A DNA stretch of 64,000 nucleotides, from the NCBI RefSeq assembly GCF_004366635.1, contig NZ_SORN01000001.1, positions 138,435 to 202,434 on the forward strand, written 5' to 3'. Origin of the DNA: Roseinatronobacter bogoriensis DSM 18756. Its GTDB lineage: Bacteria; Pseudomonadota; Alphaproteobacteria; Rhodobacterales; Rhodobacteraceae. Numbering within the stretch: position 1 is the stretch's first letter; each line of letters begins with the position of its first letter. Under the pieces are notes generated by a model that worked only from the letters and a program-made list of their open reading frames with translations, did not search any database and was not told where the DNA came from. This document shows, piece by piece, positions 41,511-50,306 of the stretch. A program made the position numbers and the translations under genes.

Positions 41511-42404
41511 ATGCTGCTTTCGCCGCTTGTATTTGATCGCTATGTTGCCCCGGCGCGGTTGCGCCCGCAGGTCTGGCGGCTGGTTATTGGCTTGGGTCTG
41601 ATCCTTGTCATCTATATTGCGTGGATGGGCGCAATGGCAGGCATTATCGGCTTGCTGATGGGCGCCAGCCGTTTGGAAGAGGCGCTGGGCGCTGTTGGCA
41701 CGGGTGCCACGCCATCGTCGCTGATCCTGTTGCTGCTGACATTTGTGGGCATGGCGCTGGGCGCGTTTGCCGCAACACGCTGGCTGCACAAGCGGCCTGT
41801 CGCAACCTTGTTCGGCCCGCGCAGGATTGTGCTGCGCGATTTTGCCGTCGGATTCGGGATTTTCGCAGTTATCGCGCTGCCGGGCATCCTGTGGTTCTTT
41901 GCAACGTTGGATCTGACGCGCGGTGTGGCATGGCCTGTATGGCTTATGTTCCTGCCGCTTGCGCTGGTTGGCCTGCTGATCCAGACAGGTGCCGAGGAAA
42001 TCGTCTTCCGAGGGTATATGCAGCAACAGCTCGCAGCGCGTTTTGCCTCTCGCTGGGTGTGGATGGTGTTGCCATCGGTGATTTTTGGTCTGGTGCATTA
42101 TGCCCCCGAGGAAATGGGCGGCTCGGTCTGGATGATCGTTTTCGTGACCGGGTTTTTCGGGCTTCTGATGGCGGACCTGACCGCGCGTTCCGGGTCAATC
42201 GGCATGGCATGGGGGCTGCATTTCGCCAATAACATGTTCGCCATCCTGCTATTCACCACGGGCGAGGCGCTGGACGGGCTGGCGCTGTATCGTCTGCCCT
42301 TTTCGGCCAGCGATACAGAGGCGATCTTGCCGCTGCTGGGCCTTGATCTGCTGGGGATGCTGCTGGTCTGGGCGATTTGTCGGCGGGCATTGCGCGGGCG
42401 CTGA
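41511..42404 (+). CDS. CPBP-family intramembrane metalloprotease
   Basis: The 297-residue membrane protein carries the three CPBP/Abi motifs in its second half: TGAEEIVFRGYM (EExxxR), IFGLVHYAPEE (FxxxH) and LHFANNM (HxxxN). These form the metal-dependent active site of Rce1-like proteases. At least six helices are predicted by hydrophobicity. Bacterial members may process peptides, or act in maturation or immunity; the target here is unknown. I start at 41511, after a G-rich ribosome site (GGGGG, 7 nt upstream). accD follows 56 bp downstream. Confidence 0.85.
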   Translation: MLLSPLVFDRYVAPARLRPQVWRLVIGLGLILVIYIAWMGAMAGIIGLLMGASRLEEALGAVGTGATPSSLILLLLTFVGMALGAFAATRWLHKRPVATLFGPRRIVLRDFAVGFGIFAVIALPGILWFFATLDLTRGVAWPVWLMFLPLALVGLLIQTGAEEIVFRGYMQQQLAARFASRWVWMVLPSVIFGLVHYAPEEMGGSVWMIVFVTGFFGLLMADLTARSGSIGMAWGLHFANNMFAILLFTTGEALDGLALYRLPFSASDTEAILPLLGLDLLGMLLVWAICRRALRGR

Positions 42405-42460
42405 TTGCAATTCCCGCGCCCGCCCATTATCTGAACGCCAACTTGCGCAGGGATGGCCCG

Positions 42461-43402
42461 ATGAACTGGATCACCAATTACGTCCGACCCACGATCAACT
42501 CGTTGTTTTCACGCCGCGAGATGCCAGAGAATCTGTGGGAGAAATGCCCCAGTTGCGGCACGATGCTGTTTCACCGTGAACTGACGGATAACCAGCGTGT
42601 CTGCAATTCCTGCGGCCATCACATGACGATCAGCCCGCGCGAACGCTTTGCGGCTTTCTTTGATGGCGGGCTGTATTCCGAAATCGCCGTGCCGCAACCG
42701 ATTGCGGACCCGCTTCAGTTTCGGGATCAGAAAAAATACCCCGACCGTATGAAGGCGGCGCAAAAGCAGACCGGCGAAAAGGAAGCCATGCTTGTCGCCG
42801 AAGGCGATGTCATGCGCACGCGGCTTGTCGCGGTCGCGCAGGATTTCGGGTTCATGGGCGGGTCGATGGGCATGCATGTCGGCAATGCGATCATTGCAGG
42901 CTGCGAACATGCCATCAAGCGCAAGCTGCCGCTGGTGCTGTTTTCGGCCGCTGGTGGCGCGCGGATGCAGGAAGGGATTCTGTCCCTGATGCAGATGCCG
43001 CGCACAACGGTTGCCGTCGATATGCTGCGCGAGGCGGGCCTGCCCTATATCGTGGTGCTGACCCATCCGACCACAGGCGGCGTTACCGCCAGCTATGCCA
43101 TGCTGGGCGATGTCCAGATCGCAGAGCCGGGCGCGCTGATCTGTTTTGCCGGGCCGCGCGTCATTGAACAGACCATCCGCGAAAAGCTGCCCGAGGGGTT
43201 CCAGCGTGCCGAATACCTGCTGGAACACGGCATGCTCGACCGTGTTACACCGCGGCCGGAACTGAGGGCCGAGATTGCGACCATTCTGCGTATGCTGGGC
43301 GGGCAGGGCCCGGTTGTGCATGGCGATCTGCCACGCCCTGACCCCGCCGCCGCGATCGAGACAGCGCAAACCGAAACTGCGCCAACCCCAGAGGAAAAAT
43401 GA
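42461..43402 (+). CDS. accD: Acetyl-CoA carboxylase carboxyltransferase subunit beta
   Basis: The 313-residue protein starts MNWITNYVRPTINSLF and has the four-cysteine zinc ribbon (CPSCGTMLFHRELTDNQRVCNSCG) unique to bacterial AccD. The carboxyltransferase domain includes LVLFSAAGGARMQEGILSLMQM, HPTTGGVTASYAMLGD and GPRVIEQTIREKLPEGFQRAEYLLEHGMLD. With AccA it transfers the carboxyl group from biotin to acetyl-CoA to make malonyl-CoA. Its stop overlaps the folC start (ATGA), the accD-folC arrangement common in proteobacteria. Confidence 0.96.
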   Translation: MNWITNYVRPTINSLFSRREMPENLWEKCPSCGTMLFHRELTDNQRVCNSCGHHMTISPRERFAAFFDGGLYSEIAVPQPIADPLQFRDQKKYPDRMKAAQKQTGEKEAMLVAEGDVMRTRLVAVAQDFGFMGGSMGMHVGNAIIAGCEHAIKRKLPLVLFSAAGGARMQEGILSLMQMPRTTVAVDMLREAGLPYIVVLTHPTTGGVTASYAMLGDVQIAEPGALICFAGPRVIEQTIREKLPEGFQRAEYLLEHGMLDRVTPRPELRAEIATILRMLGGQGPVVHGDLPRPDPAAAIETAQTETAPTPEEK

Positions 43403-44670
43403 GCAACACCCGCTCCGACGCGCTGCTGGCGCGGATGATGCAGTTCCACCCCAAGATCATTGATCTGACGCTGGACCGGGTCTGGCGCCTGTTGGCCGCG
43501 CTGGACCACCCCGAACGCAAGCTTTCGCCAGTGATCCATATCGCGGGCACCAATGGCAAGGGATCGACACAGGCGATGATTCGCGCGGGGCTTGAAGCCG
43601 ATGGCGCACGGGTTCATGCTTATACCTCGCCGCATCTGGCGCGGTTTCATGAACGGATCCGGTTGGCGGGGACGCTGATTTCAGAAGAGGCGCTGGCGCA
43701 GCTTCTGGACGAATGCCTTGCGGCCAATGGCACCGATTCCATAACCTATTTCGAAATCACGACCTGTGCCGCCTTGCTGGCCTTTGCCCGCACGCCGTCC
43801 GATTACACCTTGTTGGAGGTGGGGCTTGGCGGGCGGCTGGATGCGACGAATGTGGTCGATCAGCCTGCCTTGACGGTTATCACCCCCATAAGCCTGGATC
43901 ATCAGCAATTTCTGGGCGAGACGCTGCCCGAAATCGCGGCCGAGAAAGCGGGCATCATCAAGCGCGGTGTGCCTTGTGTCGTCGGCCCGCAGGAAGAGGC
44001 CGCGCTTGAGGTGATCGAGGCGCGTGCCGCCTGTCTGGGCGCGCCACTTCTGGTGTATGGCCAGCATTGGCATGTCGGTGTTGAGGGCGGGCGACTGATC
44101 TATCAGGATGAAAATGGGCTTCTGGACCTGCCCATGCCAAACCTGCCCGGCCCGCATCAGGTGCAAAATGCCGGCATGGCGCTGGCTGCGTTGCGCGCGC
44201 TGGGGCATGGCAACGGGGCAGAGGCGGCTGTAACACAGGCCCATTGGCCCGCACGGATGCAACGGCTGCGCAACGGCCCGCTGGTAGAGGCCCTGCCGCA
44301 AGGCACGCTTTGGCTGGATGGAGGGCATAACCCTGCAGCGGGCAATGCGATTGCTGCAACATTGGCGCAGATGAATGTCGGCCGTATATGGCTGATCTGT
44401 GGAATGCTGAACACCAAGGATGTGGCGGGCTTCATGCGCCCGTTGCAAGACGTGGCGCAGCATCTTTATGCGGTCTCGATTCCAGGCGAGGCGGCAACCC
44501 TGTCGGCGCAACAGACAGCAGATGCCGCGCGCAGCGCTGGCATTGATGCAAGCGAATCGCCCGATGTCCTGACAGCGCTGCAAGCCATCGCAGCAAAAGA
44601 CCCCGGCGCGCATGTCCTGATTTGCGGCTCTCTTTATCTGGCGGGGCATATCCTGCGCGAGAATGGCTGA
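43399..44670 (+). CDS. folC: Bifunctional folylpolyglutamate synthase/dihydrofolate synthase
   Basis: The 423-residue Mur-ligase-fold enzyme has the P-loop HIAGTNGKGSTQAMIRAGLE, YTSPHLARFHERIRLAG, the metal/folate region LLEVGLGGRLDATNVVDQPALTVITPISLDHQQFLGETLPEIAAEKAGIIK and the C-terminal DGGHNPAAGNAIA. It adds glutamate to dihydropteroate and extends the polyglutamate tail. It is translationally coupled to accD and followed by a strong terminator. Confidence 0.95.
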   Translation: MSNTRSDALLARMMQFHPKIIDLTLDRVWRLLAALDHPERKLSPVIHIAGTNGKGSTQAMIRAGLEADGARVHAYTSPHLARFHERIRLAGTLISEEALAQLLDECLAANGTDSITYFEITTCAALLAFARTPSDYTLLEVGLGGRLDATNVVDQPALTVITPISLDHQQFLGETLPEIAAEKAGIIKRGVPCVVGPQEEAALEVIEARAACLGAPLLVYGQHWHVGVEGGRLIYQDENGLLDLPMPNLPGPHQVQNAGMALAALRALGHGNGAEAAVTQAHWPARMQRLRNGPLVEALPQGTLWLDGGHNPAAGNAIAATLAQMNVGRIWLICGMLNTKDVAGFMRPLQDVAQHLYAVSIPGEAATLSAQQTADAARSAGIDASESPDVLTALQAIAAKDPGAHVLICGSLYLAGHILRENG

Positions 44671-44694
44671 TGGCTATTCCCGCAGCGCAATGAA

Positions 44695-44722
44695 AAACGG
44701 GGCCATGCGGCCCCGTTTGTTT
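44695..44722. terminator. Bidirectional rho-independent terminator
   Basis: A perfect 10-bp stem AAACGGGGCC/GGCCCCGTTT with loop ATGC is followed by GTTTTG on the + strand (after folC) and by TTTTTCATT on the - strand (after the cytochrome c gene). It serves both convergent genes. Confidence 0.9.
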
Positions 44723-44739
44723 TGTATTTGCAAAATGTA

Positions 44740-45171
44740 TCAGTCGGCGCTGAACTGTGCCAGGTAGGCATAAATGTCTTCAGCCGAGCCACGCAGACGG
44801 TGGTTCATGTTCGAACGTGCGCGCGGATCGCCAGTTACCTCGCGCAGGAAACCACTTGGGTCGTCAACATAGGCTACAAAAGTTTCCTCGTCCCAGACGA
44901 CACCATGCTCTTCACCCGCTGCAACAATTGCACCGGAAAAACGTGCATAGCCTTCATATGCGCCAGCCTGACGACCAACGACACCCCAAAGGTTCGGACC
45001 TGTGGGTGCAAGGCGCTGGATAACGGTGCCATCAGGATCCACGATTCCGTGACAAGCTGCGCATTGGCGGAAATTGGTTTCACCGGCAGCTGCGTCGCCT
45101 GTGGGTTCTGCCTGAGCAGCAAAAGGGACTGTCATCAATGCAGCCACTACGAAAGATTTCATTTTTGACAT
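44740..45171 (-). CDS. Periplasmic class I cytochrome c (c2/c550-like)
   Basis: The 143-residue precursor has a signal peptide (MKSFVVAALMTVPFAAQA) and one heme site CAACH at residues 37-41. It also has the c2/c550 motif TGPNLWGVVGRQAGAYEGYARFSGAI, DEETFVAYVDDPSGFL and a likely axial Met in ARSNMNHRL. The overall match to Paracoccus c550/Rhodobacter c2 suggests electron transfer between the bc1 complex and oxidases or peroxidase. A di-heme cytochrome c peroxidase lies 0.9 kb away and could be a partner; this is inference. It ends at a shared terminator. Confidence 0.88.
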   Translation of the reverse strand: MSKMKSFVVAALMTVPFAAQAEPTGDAAAGETNFRQCAACHGIVDPDGTVIQRLAPTGPNLWGVVGRQAGAYEGYARFSGAIVAAGEEHGVVWDEETFVAYVDDPSGFLREVTGDPRARSNMNHRLRGSAEDIYAYLAQFSAD

Positions 45172-45384
45172 GGATCAGTTCCTATTCTTGGGTATGGCCG
45201 TCAACTGTATGTTGCGCAGATTTCCATCAACATTCATACCTAAGCGGTAAGGCGCCAACTGGCAAGAGTTTCACAAATGCGCACTCTGCGTCGTTTTGAC
45301 TTTTCTATGCACATTTTCGTGCAAACTTCAGCATCTGAGCGAAGAAAACGGAATGATCCTGTTTCCTGAAACACGCCCTGAAAC

Positions 45385-45995
45385 ATGCCAGAGCTAGAAC
45401 CCGCACGCGCGCGCTGGGTGGTCATTTCGGCGCTTGGTGTCGTGATGATCCTGACATGGGGCAGCAGTTATTACCTTATGACCGTTCTTGCCGCACCGAT
45501 AGCCGCTGCGACAGGCTGGGGGTTGAATGCAATCACCGGCGCATTGTCTGCGGGCTTGCTGACGGCGGCCCTGTGCTCGCCCTTTGTGGGTCGGCTGATT
45601 GCCCGCTATGGTGGGCGTCCGGTTCTGGCAGGCGGGGTCGTGGCCCTTGCGATGGGGTTGGTCTTGCTGGCATCGGCCCCCGCGCTATGGGTTTTCTGGC
45701 TGGGCTGGTTCGTGCTGGGGGCTGGCATGGCGGCCACGCTGTATGATCCGGCATTTGCAACGCTGGGCCGTCTGTATGGCGCAGATGCGCGCAGTGCGAT
45801 TACCACCCTGACGCTTTGGGGCGGCTTGCCCGTCCGGCGCTGATGGCGCAGGCGGTCGCGCCAATGGCCGGCGCGTTTGTCATCAGCGCAATGGGTGAGG
45901 GGGCAACCCTGTATCTTCTGGCGGCACTTGGAACACTCAACGTCGCGTTGACATGGGCCATGTGGCACAGCACGCGCCACCCGCTAAACACATGA
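45385..45995 (+). pseudogene. Decayed MFS transporter with large internal deletion and frame change
   Basis: The first 150 codons (from MPELEPARARWVVISALG) encode the first five or so helices of an MFS protein, with the loop GRLIARYGGRPVLAGG. The frame then breaks near 45825-45835. After it, a different frame encodes LMAQAVAPMAGAFVISAMGEGATLYLLAALG, a typical last pair of MFS helices, ending at TGA 45995. About 190 middle residues expected of an MFS protein are missing, so this is not a simple sequencing error. Remnants are otherwise well conserved, so the loss is probably recent. Confidence 0.8.
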
Positions 45996-46027
45996 AAACA
46001 CCGCCCGCCACGATGTGGCAGGCGGTG
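45995..46027 (-). terminator. Rho-independent terminator of the cytochrome c peroxidase gene
   Basis: On the - strand a 13-bp stem (CACCGCC..GCCAC with GTGGC..GGCGGTG, one mismatch, 3-nt loop, 46027-45999) is followed directly by TTTTC. It starts 23 nt past the peroxidase stop codon and overlaps the end of the MFS pseudogene. Confidence 0.85.
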
Positions 46028-46049
46028 CAGGAAACTGTCGCAGCCGTGT

Positions 46050-47036
46050 TTATGGCAGCGCAGGGATTTCCAGATCGGGCATTTCGCCGGTCAGCGCATG
46101 CATGAAGGCCACGAGGTTGTCGAGTTCTTCATCAGAGAAGTCCTGACCCAGCATCTGCTGGCCCATTAACTGGACAGCGTCATGCAGGTTGTCGACCGAA
46201 CCGTTGTTGAAATACGGATAGGTCACAGCAACGTTGCGCAGGGTGGGTGTGCGGAATGCAAACATGTCTGCTTCATCACCAGTGACGATAAAGCGCCCCT
46301 CATCTGTCGAACCGGGCAGCTCGAAGCGGTGGAAGCCGCTATCGGTCAGCGCTGGGCCATTGTGGCATGCCACACAACCCGCATCGACAAACAGTTTCAT
46401 GCCTTCAACCTGGCTGTCGCTCATCGCTTGCACGTCGCCAGCAAGGAAACGGTCCAGAGGCGAGTTGGGCGTGTTCAGCGTCCGCTCGAAGCTGGCAATT
46501 GCGAAAGCAATGTTCTCTGCGCGGATCGGGTCATCTTCACCCGGGAAGGCCGCCGCGAAATGCTCGTGATAGATGTCGAATTCCTTCAGGCGCCGGATAG
46601 CGGCTTCCAGATCCATGTTCATCTCGATCTCGGCCTCGATCGGGCCAAGTGCCTGCCCTTCCAGATCAGGCTCGCGCCCATCCCAGAATTGCGACCCAAG
46701 GAAGCCAGAGTTCAGCACGGTCGGGGTGTTGCGGTTGCCCACTTGCCCGTCATGGCCAACAGCTGTCGGAATACGGTCAGACCAGCCCAATGCAGGGTTG
46801 TGGCAGGTTGCGCAGCTGATCACCCCAGAGCCGGAAATACGCGGCTCAAAGAACAGCATCTTGCCCAATTCAATCTTTTCGGGTGTGAGTGAGTTATTGG
46901 CCGGGATGGGGGGCAAATATGGGAGCGGTTCGAAGAAATCCATGTATTCGGCGATGTCTTCGGCATGAACTGCCGTGACACTTAGCGCCAAGGCCATGGC
47001 AGTTGCGCCAAGGCGGTGGAAATGTCTGGGGGTCAT
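46050..47036 (-). CDS. Di-heme cytochrome c peroxidase (CcpA/MauG family)
   Basis: The 328-residue precursor has a signal peptide ending VHAED and two heme sites, CATCH (75-79) and CVACH (221-225). It also has the di-heme peroxidase motifs PRISGSGVISCATCHNPALGWSD, GNRNTPTVLNSGF and FRTPTLRNVAVTYPYFNNGSV. It reduces hydrogen peroxide in the periplasm using electrons from a soluble cytochrome c, plausibly the c550-like protein nearby. Expression is probably raised when oxygen is low, because a perfect FNR box lies about 110 nt upstream. A strong terminator follows. Confidence 0.9.
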   Translation of the reverse strand: MTPRHFHRLGATAMALALSVTAVHAEDIAEYMDFFEPLPYLPPIPANNSLTPEKIELGKMLFFEPRISGSGVISCATCHNPALGWSDRIPTAVGHDGQVGNRNTPTVLNSGFLGSQFWDGREPDLEGQALGPIEAEIEMNMDLEAAIRRLKEFDIYHEHFAAAFPGEDDPIRAENIAFAIASFERTLNTPNSPLDRFLAGDVQAMSDSQVEGMKLFVDAGCVACHNGPALTDSGFHRFELPGSTDEGRFIVTGDEADMFAFRTPTLRNVAVTYPYFNNGSVDNLHDAVQLMGQQMLGQDFSDEELDNLVAFMHALTGEMPDLEIPALP

Positions 47037-47141
47037 GTGGGCCTCCTGTTCGAGTTACTTAGTCTAGAACGACTGCAAGGCCATCGCCATGCATGCTTAC
47101 GCGTGTCGACTCACATCCTAACAGCGTCGTGATGCGTTGCA

Positions 47142-47155
47142 TTGATGCAGATCAA
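47142..47155 (-). promoter_or_regulatory. FNR (FnrL) box upstream of cytochrome c peroxidase
   Basis: TTGAT-GCAG-ATCAA is an exact match to the FNR/Anr consensus TTGAT-N4-ATCAA. It is centred about 112 nt before the peroxidase start codon, which leaves room for a promoter with the box near -40 and a short leader. Cytochrome c peroxidase genes are known FNR targets in other proteobacteria. Confidence 0.75.
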
Positions 47156-47209
47156 TTTTTGGAAGCGTTCTAAACTCTGGGCGTCAGAAAACCCCGCCGT
47201 GCCGACCTG

Positions 47210-47740
47210 TCAGATCACCGGGGGCCAGGGGCGTGCGGCCTCTGCGGTGATCCATAGCTGCGCCCATTGCGGCAATTCGGGGCTGTCCTCTGGCTGGCCC
47301 ATTGCGCGCAAAACCTGCGCGGGCGGCACGATGCCCTGCGCCGAGGTGATGGCCGAGCGGATCAGGATGTGGTTGGCGCATTCTTCCCCCTTCCACATGC
47401 CCTGTTCTGTATAAAGAAACCGAGTGTCCCAACCGATACACCGGCTGCGCAACTCGAACCGCTCGAACGCGCGCACGCGGCGGCGGTAGCGCGTGGAATT
47501 GCCCGCGACTGTAATGCCCCAGCCATTTTTGCGTAGCACATCTATCAGCCCGGTGCGCATGGCCATCGGAATGCGGCCCAGATCATACAGTGTCAGCGTG
47601 CGGCCATTGTTCAATTCCACCCAAGGGTCCAGATCCCAGGGCCAGCACCGATGATAGGACACATGCAGATCGCAGACCCCAAGGCGCGGGGCATTGCGGT
47701 ATTTCAGCATTTCCTTGGTAAATCGGACGAAGGGGTACAT
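47210..47740 (-). CDS. Acyl-CoA thioesterase-like hotdog protein
   Basis: The 176-residue protein has the single hotdog-fold pattern of 4HBT-type thioesterases. The helix-start HVSYHRCWPWDLDPWVELNNGRTLTLYDLGRIPMAMRTGL includes the Asp/Asn that normally sits at the active site, followed by beta strands (WGITVAGNSTRYRRRVRAFERFELRSRCIGWDTRFLYTEQGMW). It likely hydrolyses acyl-CoA, but the chain length is unknown. AAGGAG 7 nt before the ATG at 47740 makes that the better start than 47746. It lies downstream of recQ on the same strand, 63 bp apart. Confidence 0.75.
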   Translation of the reverse strand: MYPFVRFTKEMLKYRNAPRLGVCDLHVSYHRCWPWDLDPWVELNNGRTLTLYDLGRIPMAMRTGLIDVLRKNGWGITVAGNSTRYRRRVRAFERFELRSRCIGWDTRFLYTEQGMWKGEECANHILIRSAITSAQGIVPPAQVLRAMGQPEDSPELPQWAQLWITAEAARPWPPVI

Positions 47741-47803
47741 CGGCATTCTCCTTTCCAGACGCGGTGCCGCAAGGGCAGCGCAGCGTCAAGGCCGGCCGTG
47801 GGG

Positions 47804-49873
47804 TTATGTTGCCAGCTTTTCCAGCAGGGCGGGGCCAAACCGCGCCACGCGCGCGGGGTCCATGCCCTTGATCCGCGCCAGCTCTGCCTCAGTCCGGGGC
47901 TGTGCGGTTGCGATAGCACGCAAGGTCGCGGGTGATAGCGTCAGCAACTTGTCGGTTCCGTCCGGCCCGCGTTCCAGATCGCGCGCAAGGATGAACAGCG
48001 CATCATACAGATCGCCCGCTTCCCGACCTGCCAGCTTGCGCCGCTGGGGGTGTTGCGGGGCAGGGGTGGCCCCGGTGATGATTTCCAGAAAGCCGGCGCC
48101 ATAGCGGTCAAGTTTGGTCGCGCCGACACCGGAAATACGCGCCATTTCGTCCATATTGGCGGGCCGTGTTTCTGCCATCTCGATCAGGGTGCGATCAGTG
48201 AAAATAACATAGGCGGGCACGCGGGCTTCTTCGGCGAGGGCGCGCCGTTTGGCCTTGAGCGCGGACAGAAGCGGCGCGTCTTCGTCCGAGACAAGCGATT
48301 TTACCGCAGGGCGGTCCTGTGCGCCCGTGACCGTATCTTCGCGCAGGTGTATTTCCGCCTCTCCACGCAGGATCGGGCGGGCTGTTTCGGTCATGCGCAG
48401 GGCACCGTGGCGTTCTGGGTCGGGGCGCACCAGATCGCGGCCCATCATCTGGCGAAACACCACCTGCCATTTGGCGCGGCTCAGGTCTTTTCCGGCGGCA
48501 AAGGTTGGTAGGGCATCATGCCCGCGCTGGACGACCTTGGGGGTGGAATTGCCCAACAGAATATCAATCAAATGCCCTGCGCCAAAATTCTCGCCTGTGC
48601 GCAGAATGGCCGATAGCGCCTTGCGCACGGGGGTGGTGGCATTGAACAGCTTGGCAGGGATCGCGCAAAGGTCACAATTCCCGCAGGGTTCCGATGCATC
48701 GCCGAAATAGGACAGCAACACCTGACGGCGACAACCCGTCGCGTCGGCCAGCCCCAAAAGCGCATTCAGGCGGGCATGATCTGCCTGTTTACGTTCCAAC
48801 GGGGCCGGGCTTTCGTCGATCTGCGACCGGCGCAGGCGAATATCATCAGGACCAAACAGCGTCAGCGTATCAGCGGGGGCACCATCACGGCCCGCGCGAC
48901 CGATTTCCTGATAATAGGCCTCGATGGATTTGGGCAGATCGGCATGGGCCACCCAGCGGATATCGGGCTTGTCCACCCCCATGCCAAAGGCCACGGTTGC
49001 CACTACGATCAGGTCATCTTCGCGCTGAAACAGGTCTTCTACCATGCGCCGGGCGTGTGCTTCCATTCCGCCGTGATAAGCGCGCGCATTATGGCCTGCG
49101 TCGCGCAGCCCTTGGGCAAGCGACTCGGTCCGGGCGCGGGTGCCGCAATAGACAATGCCCGATTGCCCCTTCTGCGCGCGTGCATAGGCCAATATCTGGT
49201 CGCGCGGCTTGTTCTTGACGGCAAAGTTCAGCCGGATGTTGGGCCGGTCAAACCCGCGCAGGAAAATTTTCGGCGCGCCCCCGTCAAACAACCGCTTGAT
49301 AATCTCGGCGCGGGTTTCGGCATCGGCGGTGGCCGTAAAGGCGGCCAACGGCACATTCAGGGTGCGACGCAAATCACCCAGCCGCAGATAGTCGGGGCGG
49401 AAATCATGGCCCCATTGGCTGACGCAATGCGCCTCATCCACTGCAATCAAGCCGCAGCGCGCGCGGCGCAGCATGTCAATCGTGCCGCCCGATGCCAGAC
49501 GTTCAGGCGCGATGTAAAGCAGCTTCAATTCATTGCGCGACAGAGCCTGATAGACAGCATCGGTTTCGGCTTCGGTATTGCCAGAGGTCAGCGCGCCTGC
49601 CGCAACACCCAGTTCCTGCAAGGCGCGCACCTGATCGCGCATCAGTGCAATCAGCGGGGAAATCACGACAGTCAGCCCCTCGCGACATAGCGCGGGCAGT
49701 TGGAAACACAGCGACTTGCCACCGCCGGTGGGCATAATGGCCAGCGTATCCTGCCCTGCGATCACGGCCTCAACAATCTCGGCCTGACCGGGGCGAAAGG
49801 CGGGAAAGCCGAAAACACGCGACAGGACCGCGTCAGGCGGCTGGGTATCGGCAACGGGAAGGGGGGACGACAT
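47804..49873 (-). CDS. recQ: ATP-dependent DNA helicase RecQ
   Basis: The 689-residue helicase has Walker A IMPTGGGKSLCFQLPAL, the DEAH box VDEAHCVSQWGHDFRPDY, motif III FTATADAETR, and motif V/VI VATVAFGMGVDKPDIRWVAHADLPKSIEAYYQEIGRAGRDG. The zinc site cysteines are CRRQVLLSYFGDASEPCGNCDLC, followed by an RQC winged helix and a C-terminal HRDC domain. It unwinds DNA in recombination and stalled-fork repair. Length and domain order are normal. Confidence 0.95.
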   Translation of the reverse strand: MSSPLPVADTQPPDAVLSRVFGFPAFRPGQAEIVEAVIAGQDTLAIMPTGGGKSLCFQLPALCREGLTVVISPLIALMRDQVRALQELGVAAGALTSGNTEAETDAVYQALSRNELKLLYIAPERLASGGTIDMLRRARCGLIAVDEAHCVSQWGHDFRPDYLRLGDLRRTLNVPLAAFTATADAETRAEIIKRLFDGGAPKIFLRGFDRPNIRLNFAVKNKPRDQILAYARAQKGQSGIVYCGTRARTESLAQGLRDAGHNARAYHGGMEAHARRMVEDLFQREDDLIVVATVAFGMGVDKPDIRWVAHADLPKSIEAYYQEIGRAGRDGAPADTLTLFGPDDIRLRRSQIDESPAPLERKQADHARLNALLGLADATGCRRQVLLSYFGDASEPCGNCDLCAIPAKLFNATTPVRKALSAILRTGENFGAGHLIDILLGNSTPKVVQRGHDALPTFAAGKDLSRAKWQVVFRQMMGRDLVRPDPERHGALRMTETARPILRGEAEIHLREDTVTGAQDRPAVKSLVSDEDAPLLSALKAKRRALAEEARVPAYVIFTDRTLIEMAETRPANMDEMARISGVGATKLDRYGAGFLEIITGATPAPQHPQRRKLAGREAGDLYDALFILARDLERGPDGTDKLLTLSPATLRAIATAQPRTEAELARIKGMDPARVARFGPALLEKLAT

Positions 49874-49877
49874 CAGC

Positions 49878-50165
49878 CTAGATAAATGCTGCCGCGTTGT
49901 TAATCAGGATGACGCGGATCGCATAAATCGCGATCAATGCGATCAGGGGCGCAAGATCTATCCCGCCCAGATCGGGCATGAACTGGCGAATGCGCTGATA
50001 GGCCGGTTCCAGTAGCCGGTTCAACCCGTCCCAGATTGAGGCAACCATCGCATTGCGCAGGCTGAGTACCTGAAAATTTATCAGCCAGCTCAGAATGATA
50101 TGCGCAATGATAATGAATTGCGCGACACTCAGGATAAGCAGCAGGATCTGGATAATGGACAGCAT
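49878..50165 (-). CDS. YggT family membrane protein
   Basis: The 95-residue protein has two hydrophobic segments (IIQILLLILSVAQFIIIAHIILSWLI at 4-29 and LAPLIALIAIYAIRVILI at 71-88). The conserved intervening stretch NFQVLSLRNAMVASIWDGLNRLLEPAYQRIRQFMPDLGGIDL matches YggT/YlmG. Relatives affect osmotic tolerance and cell-division or chloroplast nucleoid functions, without a firm biochemical role. It lies 4 bp upstream of recQ on the same strand. Confidence 0.9.
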   Translation of the reverse strand: MLSIIQILLLILSVAQFIIIAHIILSWLINFQVLSLRNAMVASIWDGLNRLLEPAYQRIRQFMPDLGGIDLAPLIALIAIYAIRVILINNAAAFI

Positions 50166-50306
50166 GGGTCACTCCGCATTGGTTCGCGCAAACCTAAGCG
50201 GAGTGGGCACAAAGGGCAAGCGCGCAAGGCCCGTTTGCTGCCCGCTCTGGACATTCCCGCCAGGTCCGATAGGTATCTCGACAATTAAGATCTTTGATGG
50301 TGTATC

